Source of the DNA: Knoxdaviesia capensis
Lineage: Eukaryota; Ascomycota; Sordariomycetes; Microascales; Gondwanamycetaceae
Direction: 5' to 3'
Assembly (NCBI GenBank): GCA_001510575.1
Contig: LNGK01000008.1
Coordinates: 4,598,981 to 4,662,980 of the forward strand
DNA length: 64,000 bases
A program made the translations under genes and the position numbers. Positions within the stretch are counted from its first letter, which is position 1. Each line of letters begins with the position of its first letter. Under the pieces are notes generated by a model. The model was not told where the DNA came from. It saw only the letters and a list, made by a program, of their open reading frames with translations, and made no database searches. Below are positions 9,715 to 21,800 of the stretch, in pieces.

Positions 9715-11296
9715 GACGAAACGACGGGGCTTCCACCGTTTGTATACCTACCTCCGAGCAGTACTAGAGTCCTAGTGACAGCAATGAGAGTAGAGACTGT
9801 AATACTTGCAGTACCTCAACGCATGAAGTTTGACTCGCGCAAAGGTCACCGAATGGAGCGTAGATCTTGCATGGCAGTATGTGTGGGAAGCCCCGTAGAG
9901 CTATCCATCCATCCACCCTAAGCTTCATTCGGGCCACTTCCGGAGCTGACGAGAAGCAGCCCGGGAGGCCACATGAGGTGTCTTTCTCTCATGTGTAAGC
10001 CGAGAGGATGGATGCATTCTGGTAGAACACAACCTAAACGAGTAGCAAGATGATAGCAAACCTAAAGCTGCAGATCAGCCCTCCGCAACAGCTCCTGTGG
10101 AGAGAAGTGGATAGACAAATGCTACCAAAAAGAGAGCTGTGTGGAGGTGGAGAGAGAAATAAAAATGTATACAAAGGTCCGTGGAGATTAACTGGCGTTG
10201 CCTGCATCTCCAGAAGCATAATGCAAAGCGACTGGAGTTTACCAGTTGAAACATGTCGGGTGTAATGAAGCTGGAAGAAAGGAGCATCACCAGAAACCAC
10301 AGCTCATTACACCCACAGTGAGTGCGCACTGTGCATATCGACACACAATTACTCGACGCACCACACAGTATAGCCCTGTAGCTCTCACCGTGCACTTGAC
10401 ACTCCGGCTGATTAACGGCTAATCACTGCCACCTGGCACTGTCACCTGGCCACCTTTTCTCCTCCCCCCCAACTCCTCCGTTCCTCTCTTTCTTCCTCTT
10501 CTTTTATTTTCTTTTATTTCTTAAAAGTGGTAGGAAAAAAGCTGATTTCCAATTCACAGGTCCATCAACTGCGGTGACACATCTCGCATCAATTCGCAGA
10601 AGTGTTGAGCAAACTGGCTTTTCATCTGATCTCTCGCTCTTGAATCTCTGAGGATCCAGAATCTCTTTTTTTGGCGACGCGCTTGACCAACACGCGCCAA
10701 CAAGTTTTTTTTCCCGTCCGTCGGATTGGAAAGTGGCAGCTGTTGTCAGCTGTTTCGCGCAGATCCAGCTTTGCGAAGCATCGCGAGAAGAACGTCACAG
10801 AGGCCGGCGATAGAAAAGACCGGCACGCGACAGTACTGACAGAGGACGAAAAGACCGGAAGAGGAATTGAAATATTCGTATCTTTCTTTTCCTGCTCACC
10901 TTTTTCAAATACCACAAAAATTTAATCGTTGCCGTTGGCCGTCATCGTCGTCCCGGCTCCGGCCTGTTCCTCGAGCCTCAGTCCGCCATCTCCGTGGTGC
11001 TCCGATTTTCCAGCTACCAACACAACCAGCCCGCCAAATCAAAACATCTACGATTATCCCAATCTACCTCTTTTGCTACTTTGGGCTTTCTCTTATTTCC
11101 TTTCTCTCCTTTATCTTTGTTTACAAAACACAATTCCATATAATCAAAACTTAATCGTCACGATAAGGGCCTCAAAACAAAACACACCTTAGACTCTCCC
11201 CATTAAACGTGTTTTCTGCTTCTTTCTTTCCTCTTCTTTCTTCCTTTTTTTTTCTCCTCTACATACACAAACCGCTCTCACTCTTTGTGTATACAC
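9715..11296. promoter_or_regulatory. Intergenic region and long leader of the DUF3716 gene
   Basis: These 1.6 kb contain no supported gene. From about 10,440 onward the plus strand is rich in pyrimidine runs (CTTTTCTCCTCCCCCC, TTTCTTCCTCTTC, and a long CTTTCTTTCCTCTTC tract at 11,220-11,260). This is typical of a fungal promoter plus long 5' leader for the gene starting at 11,297. Confidence 0.45.
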
Positions 11297-12925
11297 ATGC
11301 CTTCGTCTTCCAACATGCGAGACCCCCCCCAACGTGCCGCACCCGCCCGTGGTGGCCGCAACACCAATAAGGTTGTCAAGGCCTATAACGCAGGCCCCAG
11401 CCAGAAGCGTGCTTCCCGGTACACTCCTGACGACATGCTGGAGCGCATGGATGCTGCCACTGGTGAGCTCCCCGACGTGTCCGAAGCCCTCGAGGAGGAC
11501 CGCGACCCTGATGGCGAGCTTGATAGCCCTGACCACCGCGACGACACCGCTGCTGCCGCTGCCGCTGCCGCCGTGGTTGCCGGAGCGGTAGTTGCCGGCG
11601 TTCAGGATCCGCACGGCCACCACGCTACCCAGCACCAGCACCAGCAGCATGGCCACCACGGCATGCACGGCGACGTTGATCACGACCAGCGCCACCTGCA
11701 GAGCCTGAGCGTCGCGGCCAACATGCTCGCCAACGGCCCGGTTTCCGACGCGAGCATCCACCCTGAGCTGCAGCGCCTCAGCCACGCCGCGGTGTCCGAA
11801 CAGGTGTTCCAGCAGCACCTGCACGACACCCAGCAACTGACTGAACACCTGCAGCAGGCTGCCGCTGCCGCTGCTGCCGCCTCCGGTGGCCAGGGTGGCG
11901 CCACCAGCGCCGACGTGTCGTTCCGCTCTACCGACGACGTCACCGCCGAGCAGATGGCCCGCGAGTCCGGCTACCAGAACCTGGACATCGAAGGTGCTGC
12001 CAGCACCCTCTCCAAGCGCCTTGCCCCCGAGCCTGGCCGCCGGTTGGCTGTCCAGCGCCGCCAGGACCAGCAGCTGAATCTATCGCGCCGAAGCAACGTG
12101 GAGGCGTTACTCGCCCATGTGGCCGGTCGTCAGGCGGCCAGCGCGTGCAAGAACTGCCACAAGGGCCACGGTCCCTGGTCGGTCTGCGTTGTAGTTGAGG
12201 GGCAGATGTGTGGCAGTTGCGCAAACTGCTGGTACAACGCCTCGGGCGCCCGGTGCTCATTCCATGGTCAGTGCCACATAGATGATAATTTTATCTTGGG
12301 AAACTTCAAAATGTGAACAGACTGCAACTAACTACTCTGATTCCTTTCTGCAGAAACCAACAACCCGCAAGCCCACCAACCCGCCCTCCACCCGCCCGGT
12401 CGCGCCCCCTCGTTCCAGACGCAGACCAGCTCCAGCGCCCCCCGTCTGTCCACGCAGACCTCCCTGGCCCAGCAGCACTCGCAGCCGCAGACCCAGACGT
12501 ACACCTCGCAATCGCAAAGCTCCGCACTCGACCTCCCGCTGGCCTCGGCCGTCTCAGCCGTTGCCGCCGCCGCAGCCGCGCCCGGCGGCCCCGACGACGA
12601 GGTCCGCGGCATCGTCGACAAGGCCATGCGCAATGTGCGCGAGGGCAGCGTGCGCTCGCGCCTGCTCCTCGCCATCGAGGCCAGCGCCACCCAGCTTGCC
12701 CTCAACATCGCCGCGTACGAAGAGTACGAGCAGACCGCCGCCGCCACCGCCGTCGCCACCACCACCCCTGGCGACGCCTACACGCACATGCGCAACAGCG
12801 ACATGCTGGCTGCCAACGTCAACGCCGCTACCGCGACTGCCGCTGCTGCTGCTGCTGCCAGCGCCCCCCACGACGCGCAGGACGTGCGCTCGCCCGATGC
12901 TGGTGAGATGGAGGAGCTAGCCTAG
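11297..12925 (+). CDS. DUF3716-domain protein, Ala/His/Gln-rich
   Basis: Exons are 11297-12266 and 12354-12925, with an 87-base intron (GTCAGT...CTAAC...TCTGCAG); the product is 513 residues. The cysteine-rich segment from C284 (CKNCHKGHGPWSVC, then CGSCANCWYNASGARCSFH) matches the fungal DUF3716 family, a small presumed zinc-binding module found in many filamentous ascomycete proteins of unknown role. The rest is low complexity: an alanine run near residue 95, a His/Gln-rich stretch (QHQHQQHGHHGMHG) near 115-130, further alanine runs near residue 195 and in the second exon, and a Ser/Gln-rich region after the intron. The segment SRLLLAIEASATQLALNIAAYEEYEQ near the C-terminus looks helical. 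I chose the ATG at 11297, the first in frame after the pyrimidine-rich leader. Function is unknown; a nuclear or DNA-associated role is only a guess. Confidence 0.82.
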
Positions 12926-14554
12926 CCTGCTGGTTACTACTCGCCTTACTACTACTCTCCTTATCATTAGGCCTGACTGTGACATTTCTAAGGGGGGAGG
13001 GGTTTTCTTTTGGAACGAGGGAGTCTTCTTTTTCTGGCGTCGTCGGTGTTAGGGGTGTTTTTATCGAACTCTTTTTCTTTCGGGGATACCGAGTGGACGG
13101 TCGGTCCAAGTCCTGCTTTTTTGTTCTGGGACAAGGCGTCGGGGGGTGATTGCGTGAACGCAGAGAGGAGAGGTGGTTTTGAGGAAGATAATTAATTCGT
13201 CGTCGGAGGCTATAGGTAGAAAGCTTTTAGAGCTGGGCCCGGCCTTATGCTTCTTTTTCCCAACAGGAATTACACCATCGCCATCACCTTCAAGAATCGA
13301 GTCGTTCGTTCGTAGCAATAGGCCCATTCGGCGTTTCAATAGGGTCTCTTCGCTTCTTCGTTTTCTGTATCTAGCCGGCGGAGGATCTGCTTTTTATATC
13401 ATGTGTGAAAGTTGCCATCTGTTTTTGATTAGTTCGTCCATTGACCCCGTTCATGACGTCCTAAAATCCTGAGCCTACTCCGGACTTGCATGCGCTAGCG
13501 ATCAAGCACCAGGGATGCACGCTCACTCAAAAGATCATCACAGTCACGCACCCGAGAAGGTCAGAAGAAGGTTTAAAAATCAAGGATATTTTTCATGCAA
13601 AGCCGCCCACCTGTGTGCCCGTGCCATCACTCCCTCCCAGGTGGAAAAAAACTAAGAAGGCTCTCCCAGGGAAACAAGAACAGAAAAGAAAAACAGGAGA
13701 TATATAGGAAAGAAATGCAGCACACACACTCAAAAGAACAAGAAACGAAGTCAAGAAATAAAAAGTAATATCAAAAAGGTAAAAAGAAGAAAATCGATTT
13801 CTAGGAGAGGGAGAGAATCTCGGGATGATAGTATAGTGGAGACGGAACGTTAAAAAAGAACAAGAGAAAAAGGGATTCCAAAAATCAAACGAAATCAGAA
13901 CACTAGAAAGTTGTGGGACCATATCACACCAGTAGGGAACGACGCAAATATCTTTTTGCGCACGCATATATACCCGAAAGAAAAAGCACAACAGAGAAAA
14001 AGGAAACAAAAAAAGGAAATGAAGGAACCCGGAAACACTGAAGTCGCAGGAAAAGGGGGAAAAAAGACATCGCATACTGAATGGCAACGAAAAGAGAAAC
14101 GAATCCGAGTTCTGGGATGGTCGTGATATTGATAGCCGCTAGATTGCTGCTCAAAGACATGATAATCTTGCAGCAGCAGAAAAGGTCTCTCAGAGCATGA
14201 TCGATGGTGGTGATTGAATCATGCCCATCCAGTAATATTCGGAGCCACAGCCAGTGATGCTATTAGAGAACCGAATGAGAGAGCCCAAGCGCAGCTATGG
14301 ATATCGGATCGGATATGTATCGCCGTTCGGCAAAGTTCGGTGACAGAATTGACCGAGTACATGTTAATTGAGTCGACACCACGCAGGGAGAAGCAGGAAA
14401 ATGGAAAGGAAAAAATGCGTCCAGCCATAGGAAGTCATGTAGTTGAAGGTCAGGAGAAAGTGGGTATTCGATGTTGATCAAAAGCGGCAAAGTAAAGACA
14501 GCGAAAAACGATGAAAGCAGATGATTAAGAAAAACAAACGCAATGAGCTGCAGA
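12926..14554. other. Convergent intergenic region between DUF3716 gene and fadA
   Basis: These 1.6 kb hold the 3' ends of the two convergent genes. No supported gene is present. The plus strand between about 13,590 and 14,110 is strongly purine-rich, so both strands show long but meaningless open frames there. Confidence 0.5.
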
Positions 14555-15894
14555 CTAGATCAGACCGCACAACCGCAGGTTCTCTTGGATGATAATATCT
14601 GGAAGAAGGAAAGCAGAATGGATTAGTATATTGTTTCTGAAGCAAGCGGGACCGCGGTATCAATAGAGGAGTGCTTACCGTTGACAGCAGCCATGACGAA
14701 GCGTATTTGGGTGGTATCGGTGGCGCAGGTGAAGTGAGTGTAGATCTGCTTGGTCTCGTGCTGGTTCAGGCTCACGAAGCGATTGAGGATATAGTCGCAG
14801 GCGGCGGCATAGTCCTCGCCACCCTCGTAGTCGGGGAAGTAGTTCTTCATGGGGCTGATGGGCAGCTTCTCCTTGAAGCGATCGATCTTGTTCAAAAACA
14901 GAATGATCGAGGTCTTGATGAACCAGCGCGAGTTGCAGATCGAGTCGAACAGGGTCAGGGCCTCCTGCATACGGTTGACGGTCTCATCTTCAAACAGCAG
15001 CTGGTCGTACTCGGAGATGGCGACTAGGAATAGAATGGTTGTAACATTCTCGAAGCAGTGAATCCACTTCTTCCGCTCAGAACGCTGGCCACCGACATCG
15101 AACATGCGGTAGGTCAGCTCGCCGATGATAAAGGTCGTCTCAGTAATACCGGTAGTTTTGACACGGGAGCGGAGCACGTCCTGGTCGTTGGGCATGTAAT
15201 CGGGAGCGGCGATACGGGAGATGTTGTCGAAGTAGCTGTCGACAAAAACATGGTTAGCAGGACGAAAATTCCAGCAACAAACAAAGAGTCGCAAAGCAAG
15301 TGGGCAGAGGCAACAAGAAAAAAAACTTACTATTTAGCAGAGTCGTTCAGTTGGTACTCGCGCGACCGGCCGAAGCAAGACTGAACACCACGATCTCTCC
15401 ACAGAGCCTCAATGGCGCTTCCAACCTCAGGAGGCAGGACATCGCCCTCGATCTGGGCAGGCTGGATGAAAATGGTTTGGACGTGGTACTCCATGCGCTG
15501 GTCCTCGAGGGGAAGTTCGAGAGTCTCCATGGCCTCCAGAATGACACGCATGGACTGGACGGTGTTGCTGAAGATGATTTCCTTGAACGATTCACGCTCA
15601 TCCCTCGAGTATCCGCCCTCGTGAATGAGCTTCATCTGCTTCAGGATAGTCGACTTTCCAGATTCGCCAGCACCTGTTCAAGTGCAAGTGTAACCACATT
15701 GTTAGTATGAGAGACCCGCCGGACCCCAAGCTAGGTATGCTAGGTATAGAGTATTTCATGATTCAACAGCACGTACCCAGGAGCAGCATCTTGATCTCAT
15801 TTCTCTGGTTGAGTCTGTCGCGCTTAAGCTGGTTCTCAATCTCCTCGTTCCGGGCCTTGCCCTCCTTCTCCTCTGTGCTCATTCCGCAACCCAT
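14555..15894 (-). CDS. fadA: Heterotrimeric G-protein alpha subunit, FadA type (group I)
   Basis: This is the Gi-like alpha subunit that in Aspergillus nidulans promotes vegetative growth and represses sporulation and sterigmatocystin production, and is turned off by the RGS protein FlbA. Exons are 15894-15777, 15673-15331, 15235-14679 and 14598-14555; introns of 103, 95 and 80 bases all have consensus ends. The product is exactly 353 residues, the usual FadA length. Visible features are MGCGMS (myristoylation at G2, palmitoylation at C3), the P-loop GAGESGKST at 40-48, switch I with RSRVKTTG (catalytic Arg178 by family numbering), switch II DVGGQRSER (Gln204), the guanine-specificity motif LNKID, TCATDT, and the C-terminal CGLI. 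The last exon adds only 14 residues and the stop. All catalytic residues are intact. A long gene-free region lies upstream. Confidence 0.97.
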
Positions 15895-18800
15895 TGTGTT
15901 GATGGGTTGTCCGTTGGACGCGTAACAGGTTTAGGATGAAGAAACCAGAGGTGCTTTCCCAAGCAAGATTGGGGAATTCCGGGGGGGGATTCAAGTCGTC
16001 AACTGATATGGAGAACGCGGCGAACTAACAAAACGAACAAGCAAGATTAGACACGGTTCGGGAGAGTCATCAATGAAGTTCCAACGATAAGATGAAGTAG
16101 CATGTGTCGCTACGGTGCAAATGAGCTAGGTGAAGATAGTCCAGTTGACGCGATGAGGATACGGGAGGATATTCCTGTATGCCGCAATACTGGGTTGGCG
16201 TGAGTACAGGAAGCGAGCTTGATCAAATTGGATATGTATCCCGAGGTCGGACGTGCGGTGGCGATGAAGGCAGCTGCGGCGCTCTCGGAAGCACGGGGCG
16301 GGCACATAACACAGATAGAATTAAGGGGTGTTGTTGACTTCCGGACGGTGAGGACAACACGCGGGTCGGTTACAGGAGCTTCGACGACGTAATTGTTGAT
16401 GGCCGCAAAGATTAAGATGGATAGTGGTGTGATTGTGTTGTTTTGGGCAGTTTATACTTACTTGATCTGTATCAAGACTAAACACGCGCCGTGAGTTGGG
16501 AAATAAAAAAGGAGTGAAGAAGCTGAAAACGCAACGCAAAAAGGTCGAAGAACAAATAAAAATTAATAGAAAGAAACGGGGAAAAGAAAGAAAAAGAAAA
16601 AGAAAAGAGATAAATCTCAAAATGAAACAGATCGAGGGGAATCACCAGCGAAGATGAGAACTGTGATATCGAAGAAAGGTTTAGGGGGAGATGGAAATGG
16701 AAGAAGGATGAGGAATATCTCGAAGGGAAAGGAAAAAAGGAAAAGGAAGAGAGGAAAAAAAGGGCGCGAACCAAAGTTGGAAGAGGAAAGAAAAAAAAAT
16801 CGGACGCTTTGGCGGGCCCTATTAAACTCAAGCAACAAGGAAACGACGAGGGAAGGAAAAGCTAGGATTTCGCTTTCTGTTTTTCGGGGGAAGGAAGGGG
16901 AAAAAGGGGGGGGTGTGGGAAGAAAAAGGGAAAGAAGGGACTGGGGGAGGCAAAAACTGGGAAATCCAGTGGAAGGGGGAAGGGGCAGAACCAAGTGGAA
17001 AATAATGCACCAAATTTTGGGGGTGGTGGGTGAGAGTTGGGAAAGAGGAAAGAGCAAGAAAGAACAGGCCAGCCAAAAACCCCAAAACCAGGGCTGGGGG
17101 CGTGCGTGTGGGTGGTGGTGTGGAAGGGGCTTCCGACCAAATGAAAGCAAGCCACCATCAAGAGGAGGAAGCAGGCCTTTACGCACTGTATTATTTGGCA
17201 GCCACAGGTGTGCAAAGATCGGAAAATACGTGGACCAGGGCGCGAAGATCACTACGGTGGGAGAGCCCAGGGTGTCCGTGCGCAGTGATCATCGCACTGT
17301 CGCCCGCTGTGACTTCCTGTGCACACATCTCAACCGCTGGCTTCGTTGATAGTTGCAAGTGTGCGTTGCTTGAGAGCAGCGGTCGCTGGATTAGAAAGTG
17401 CATCAACTTACGAGCTGATACCATGGGTCTGCTTGCTTCAACGACGGTCGGTTCCTCCTGCCTGAAGCCATGAATCCAGAAGTCAAATGGTATTGGGCCC
17501 ATGCTTCCGCAGATCAATTTACGCACTTGCCTCTTCGTTGGCGGGTCCAAGGCCCCCATCCCACTAAAGATCACTTATCTTCAGCACCCCTAGGCCCTGT
17601 AAACTTCGCTCAAGCTCCCAACCCTCCTCGGCAAAGCAAAGGATCGACGGGCTTCTCCTATTGGCCATCCCCGCGATTGGCCGCAACATCAACATATTAA
17701 AAAAGTCGCTATTCCAATGCTCAATTGACACTAGATTTTCCTCTCCATTTCAGCTGGCTGGCCGTTAATTGGCGATCAGTAGTTTCTCGCCTAGCTTCAA
17801 TTATCATCCATACAAAGGCAAGCAAAGCCCGCGAGACCCACGGTCAGGGCTTCTTCGGTACATTTTAAAAGAAGAAAGGAAAGTTTATGTTATGGATACA
17901 GCCTGCCTTTTCTCTTCCTTCTTTTTGCTTCCTTTTCTTGCAGCCGTAGCATCACAGTGCGAACTGACTTTATCGGCCGTCCAACAGGAGGTGTGGCCTT
18001 CCTTGTCGCCTTTTTGGCTGGTGCTCCCGCATAAATCTTATTAACATCCTGGAGAGGGCTCCAGCAAGCCTCCATCCATGGCGTAAGAAATGTCCCATAA
18101 CCTTACACTATCACCATGGTCCTAAATATCATCATCATCTCCTCCGTCACCTCCTTGTTAGATTAAACTGGACTGAAACAGAGGGCCCTCAATGGAAATT
18201 CCCGGCATCTGGATTGATGGGGCCTGGTCGTGATTTCCCGGGCGTGTCAACACTGTATCAGGGGATTTGAAGAATGGTTAGGGGTAATTTATAGCAGGTC
18301 GATCACTAAACTTTTCTCTAGCAGATTAGTGGTCCGTCACTAATAAAGCTTCCGCTATACCAGGGCGCGGTTCCCAGACAGACGCCGGAAGTTCCCCTAT
18401 CCACAACAGTACATCATCCGGACTTTATCATAGGTAGACCTTAGCAGCTAACAGGTAGTATCGCTACTTCTGTGTACCTGGCCAACAATGTACCCTCAAC
18501 CAGCCTAGTACTTCAACCCCCAATCCAACGTCCAGCCGCAAAGCTCAGGAATGGACGTTTTATTCCTTTTATTGTTCTCGAAGGTTTATTGATGCAATTA
18601 TCTATTTCCTTTTGGAACAAGGCTGTCGTTCGCCTATCCCAAGATTCCCCGGAAACACAGGGCGAAGGTCCAATGGTGATGTTTTATACCTCCCAAGGAA
18701 AGAGGGAACGAATGCGCCTCCGTGGCTCCCTTGTCTTGTTCGGTGGAAGCTAGTCTTCTAGAAGTTCTTGGGTTCTTCTCTTGATAATGACGATTTGGCG

Positions 18801-21800
18801 ATCTATCTAAGGGGTCGGTATCCGGAGCCTTTAAGTGCGGAGGGGGCATATGCAGTTGTTGTTGTAGGGACATCCGGTACGGTGGCAGACGGCATATCGC
18901 CTCCGTCAAGGTTGAGAGGCTCAAGGTCCAATGACGGACTGGTGGTGCTTCCATATCGAAGCTGAAAGCCCCAATCCTCTTTCAGTTCGCATCCTTCTCG
19001 TCTTGTATCGATGTGTTGTGTGTGTACAGTATATTCAGCTTCTCTTGACTATCGTCCTATGTGCAGCACTCTCACCTCTCAGTTCTCTCTCGGGTCATAC
19101 AGAGACTCTGCTTCACCCAATTTCATCGCAATCAACCACAAGGGAAGCATATTTCACCCTCCCGGCCGCGTGCACCGTAACACCAGCCGCGTCTTGCACC
19201 ACCACAACACAAGTACATTACTTGTCCAGAGCGTCTTTGGTCTCTCTTTTGCAGAGCACACCGCCAGAAAGTTCCTCGTCGTTGGCCGATGTGGAAGCTG
19301 ATTCTTGGTCGTCCCGTGTTGTTCTTGGGGTCTAGTTGGTTGGCAGCAAGTATCGCTAACTGGCTATGCTTGTGGCCGGTCAGACAAAAGCAAAACAAAA
19401 AACAGACAAAAAGAGTAGTGAGAAGCAATAAATCCTAGACTTACACATACCATCAATCCCACCTATCCTCAGGCAGGTTGTTACTATCATCACACACCGC
19501 CTGGATGGACGTATCTTCGCTGGTTACTCTGGTTACACCACGCAGCCCAAGCCCACACGGCCTTCCCGTGAACCTTGCGCGCCATCATCAATCTGGAATC
19601 ATCCAGAATTGGCTTTTTGGGGCCAGTGTGCGAGTCAAAATCCACGCCGATTCGGCGGACTTTGCACCAAGAAGTTCGGTGTCTGTGTGTAAGTGTACGG
19701 TTACAACAGACATGCAATGTAATATATATTGCTGAAGAGGAGCTTTCTTTGCCTCATCCAACGCTGGAGCACATGAGTCTGAGTAGATTAGTTATAGATC
19801 TATCTATATTTGGTGATTGTAACCCAGTTGTTTCCCTGCATGTACCTCTCTAATGTGCGTACCCGGGATGCAAGCTCGCTGTTCCTGGTCTGGCGTGATT
19901 GCTTTCTTGGTTGGCCAGCGGCGGCTTTCCCGCTTTCCAGGCCAGCACGCACACGCCAACGGCCATGCCAATCCGTTTCGCACAGCTGAGAGCCAAGTCA
20001 AACCCCTCTTAACATAGGACGGAAGGTATTTAACTTCGAGAGAGTCAACCCGGCTGCAACAGTATTTCACTCTCCTCTACATATATTATCTATGTCGTTA
20101 AGGCGCAGTCAGTATATAAGCCATACACATGCCTGGGCTTTCTTTCGCTCTGGAAAAAGGAATGGAAGAGAAGCAACGCACAGAGACCTTTGTGCTGTGC
20201 TGGATCAGGGGGTGTGGCAAGGTGATGGGGGAGTGTAGGCCGTCAGCCAGCAACACTTCTTCTGACCTGTAGTGCACGGTCGGACTGGCACAACCAAAAA
20301 AGCACGGCCGCCAGTCTCCGCCCCTCCTCTCTTCGTCTCTCTCTCTCGGTTCTACTACTAATTATGTCCTCTTTGCTCCTTTTGTCTCTCGCTCACACGC
20401 TGGTGGGTGTTCCAGTGCGTCTTTTGCTCTTGGGTGGAACCAAAACCGGTCTCATGCATACTCGCTTCGGCAAGTGCCAAACCAACCCAAAATAATATTC
20501 CGCTTTCGAGAAAGGATTATTATGTGCGTGCATCAAAACAAGGCCGGTTTGAGGGCGAGGGAAGTTCTATTTAGCAGTTTAGCAAATAAAGCAAAAGTGG
20601 TGTGCACAGTCCCGTCCGTGCGTCACTTTTTGGTCTTCTCTATCACAGCCAGACACATACCACCGTCTTTCTCGGATCATGGAATGGCAAACAACTCTTC
20701 AACAGACAGGCTCGGAAGTAGGCGCTGCTTGTCTTGTCACCCTGACTAAGATTAACTAGGACAAGACAAGTTAACCTCACCTAGATGCCCATTCTCGTAT
20801 TTTAGATGCCTCTTTGACTCTGCTCCAGTCCCACTTAATAACGGACAGTCCGTTTCGCCCCGGGCCACACATCGTTGGCGGAGCTAAAAAAAAATAAAAA
20901 AGTAAAAATAATAAAAAAAAGCCTCTGGCTGGCCGCCCGACAGCGACAGAGCATCAGCAACTTGTCTGTCCAAGGGGCTGGAATGGCTGGATTTGCTGGT
21001 TCTCTAGTGCCGGTCCCAAGCCCTTCTTGGGCGCTGTGTCTCCTGTCTCTAGGCTCGAAGTAGGTATGCGACAATATTTGATGTGTGGTTGTGGTCTTGT
21101 GTCATTCAGTATCTGGATCGTGGGTTTTTCTCTTTTTTATCTCATCTCTTTTTGCCAAGACCGTCGTCGATCGTCGGCGGTAGGGCCTTTCCCCCTTCCC
21201 GAAAACCACTTAACCCAGCCGGAGGATTTTCAAACATTGGCTCTGAAAAATCGGATGGACAGTGCTGCTTTGATTTCTCCCCACTTGAGGACGGCAAAGC
21301 AAGTGTGCTGTGTGCTCTCCACAAAGTCCGTAAAGTTATGTATTAGTCATGTGAGGTGAGATAACTTTCTTCTGCTGCAATATTACGGTATTCCAGGTTC
21401 TCTCGGGTGGTCTCTTTTCACATTTTCTCCAGCCTGTTTGATGCGTCTCCAGCACCGCAAATCCCGTCCCGCCTTGTGATGTGGGTTTTGGAAGTCGTCG
21501 CTCCGGCCTCGTAATCCGATCTCATTCCGGGGGGAGGGGGAATCCGGAGATATGGAAATCCGAAACGGCCACGGACGATCGTGAAGTCGTCACATCGGTG
21601 ATTGGTAAAGCCCTCCCCATAAAATTTCCCCGTCAACGCAGCTTGTCGGAACTCAGATATGGCGATGTCTTTCGCCGTCCCCAAAATGTCTTGATCCGAT
21701 GCAAGGCTGATCCTCCAGACATTCAGAACAGCCTATTGCAACTCCATTGTTTCATGGTCTTGACTCTTTTGGCAGACTGCCTCTTCTTGTTCATATGCTA

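Noticed and set aside
16654..17349. 231-codon plus-strand frame upstream of fadA, with an open minus strand as well
   Set aside because: Purine-rich sequence has few stops; the product is Lys/Arg/Glu/Gly low complexity, and the region is best read as the pyrimidine-rich leader/promoter of fadA.
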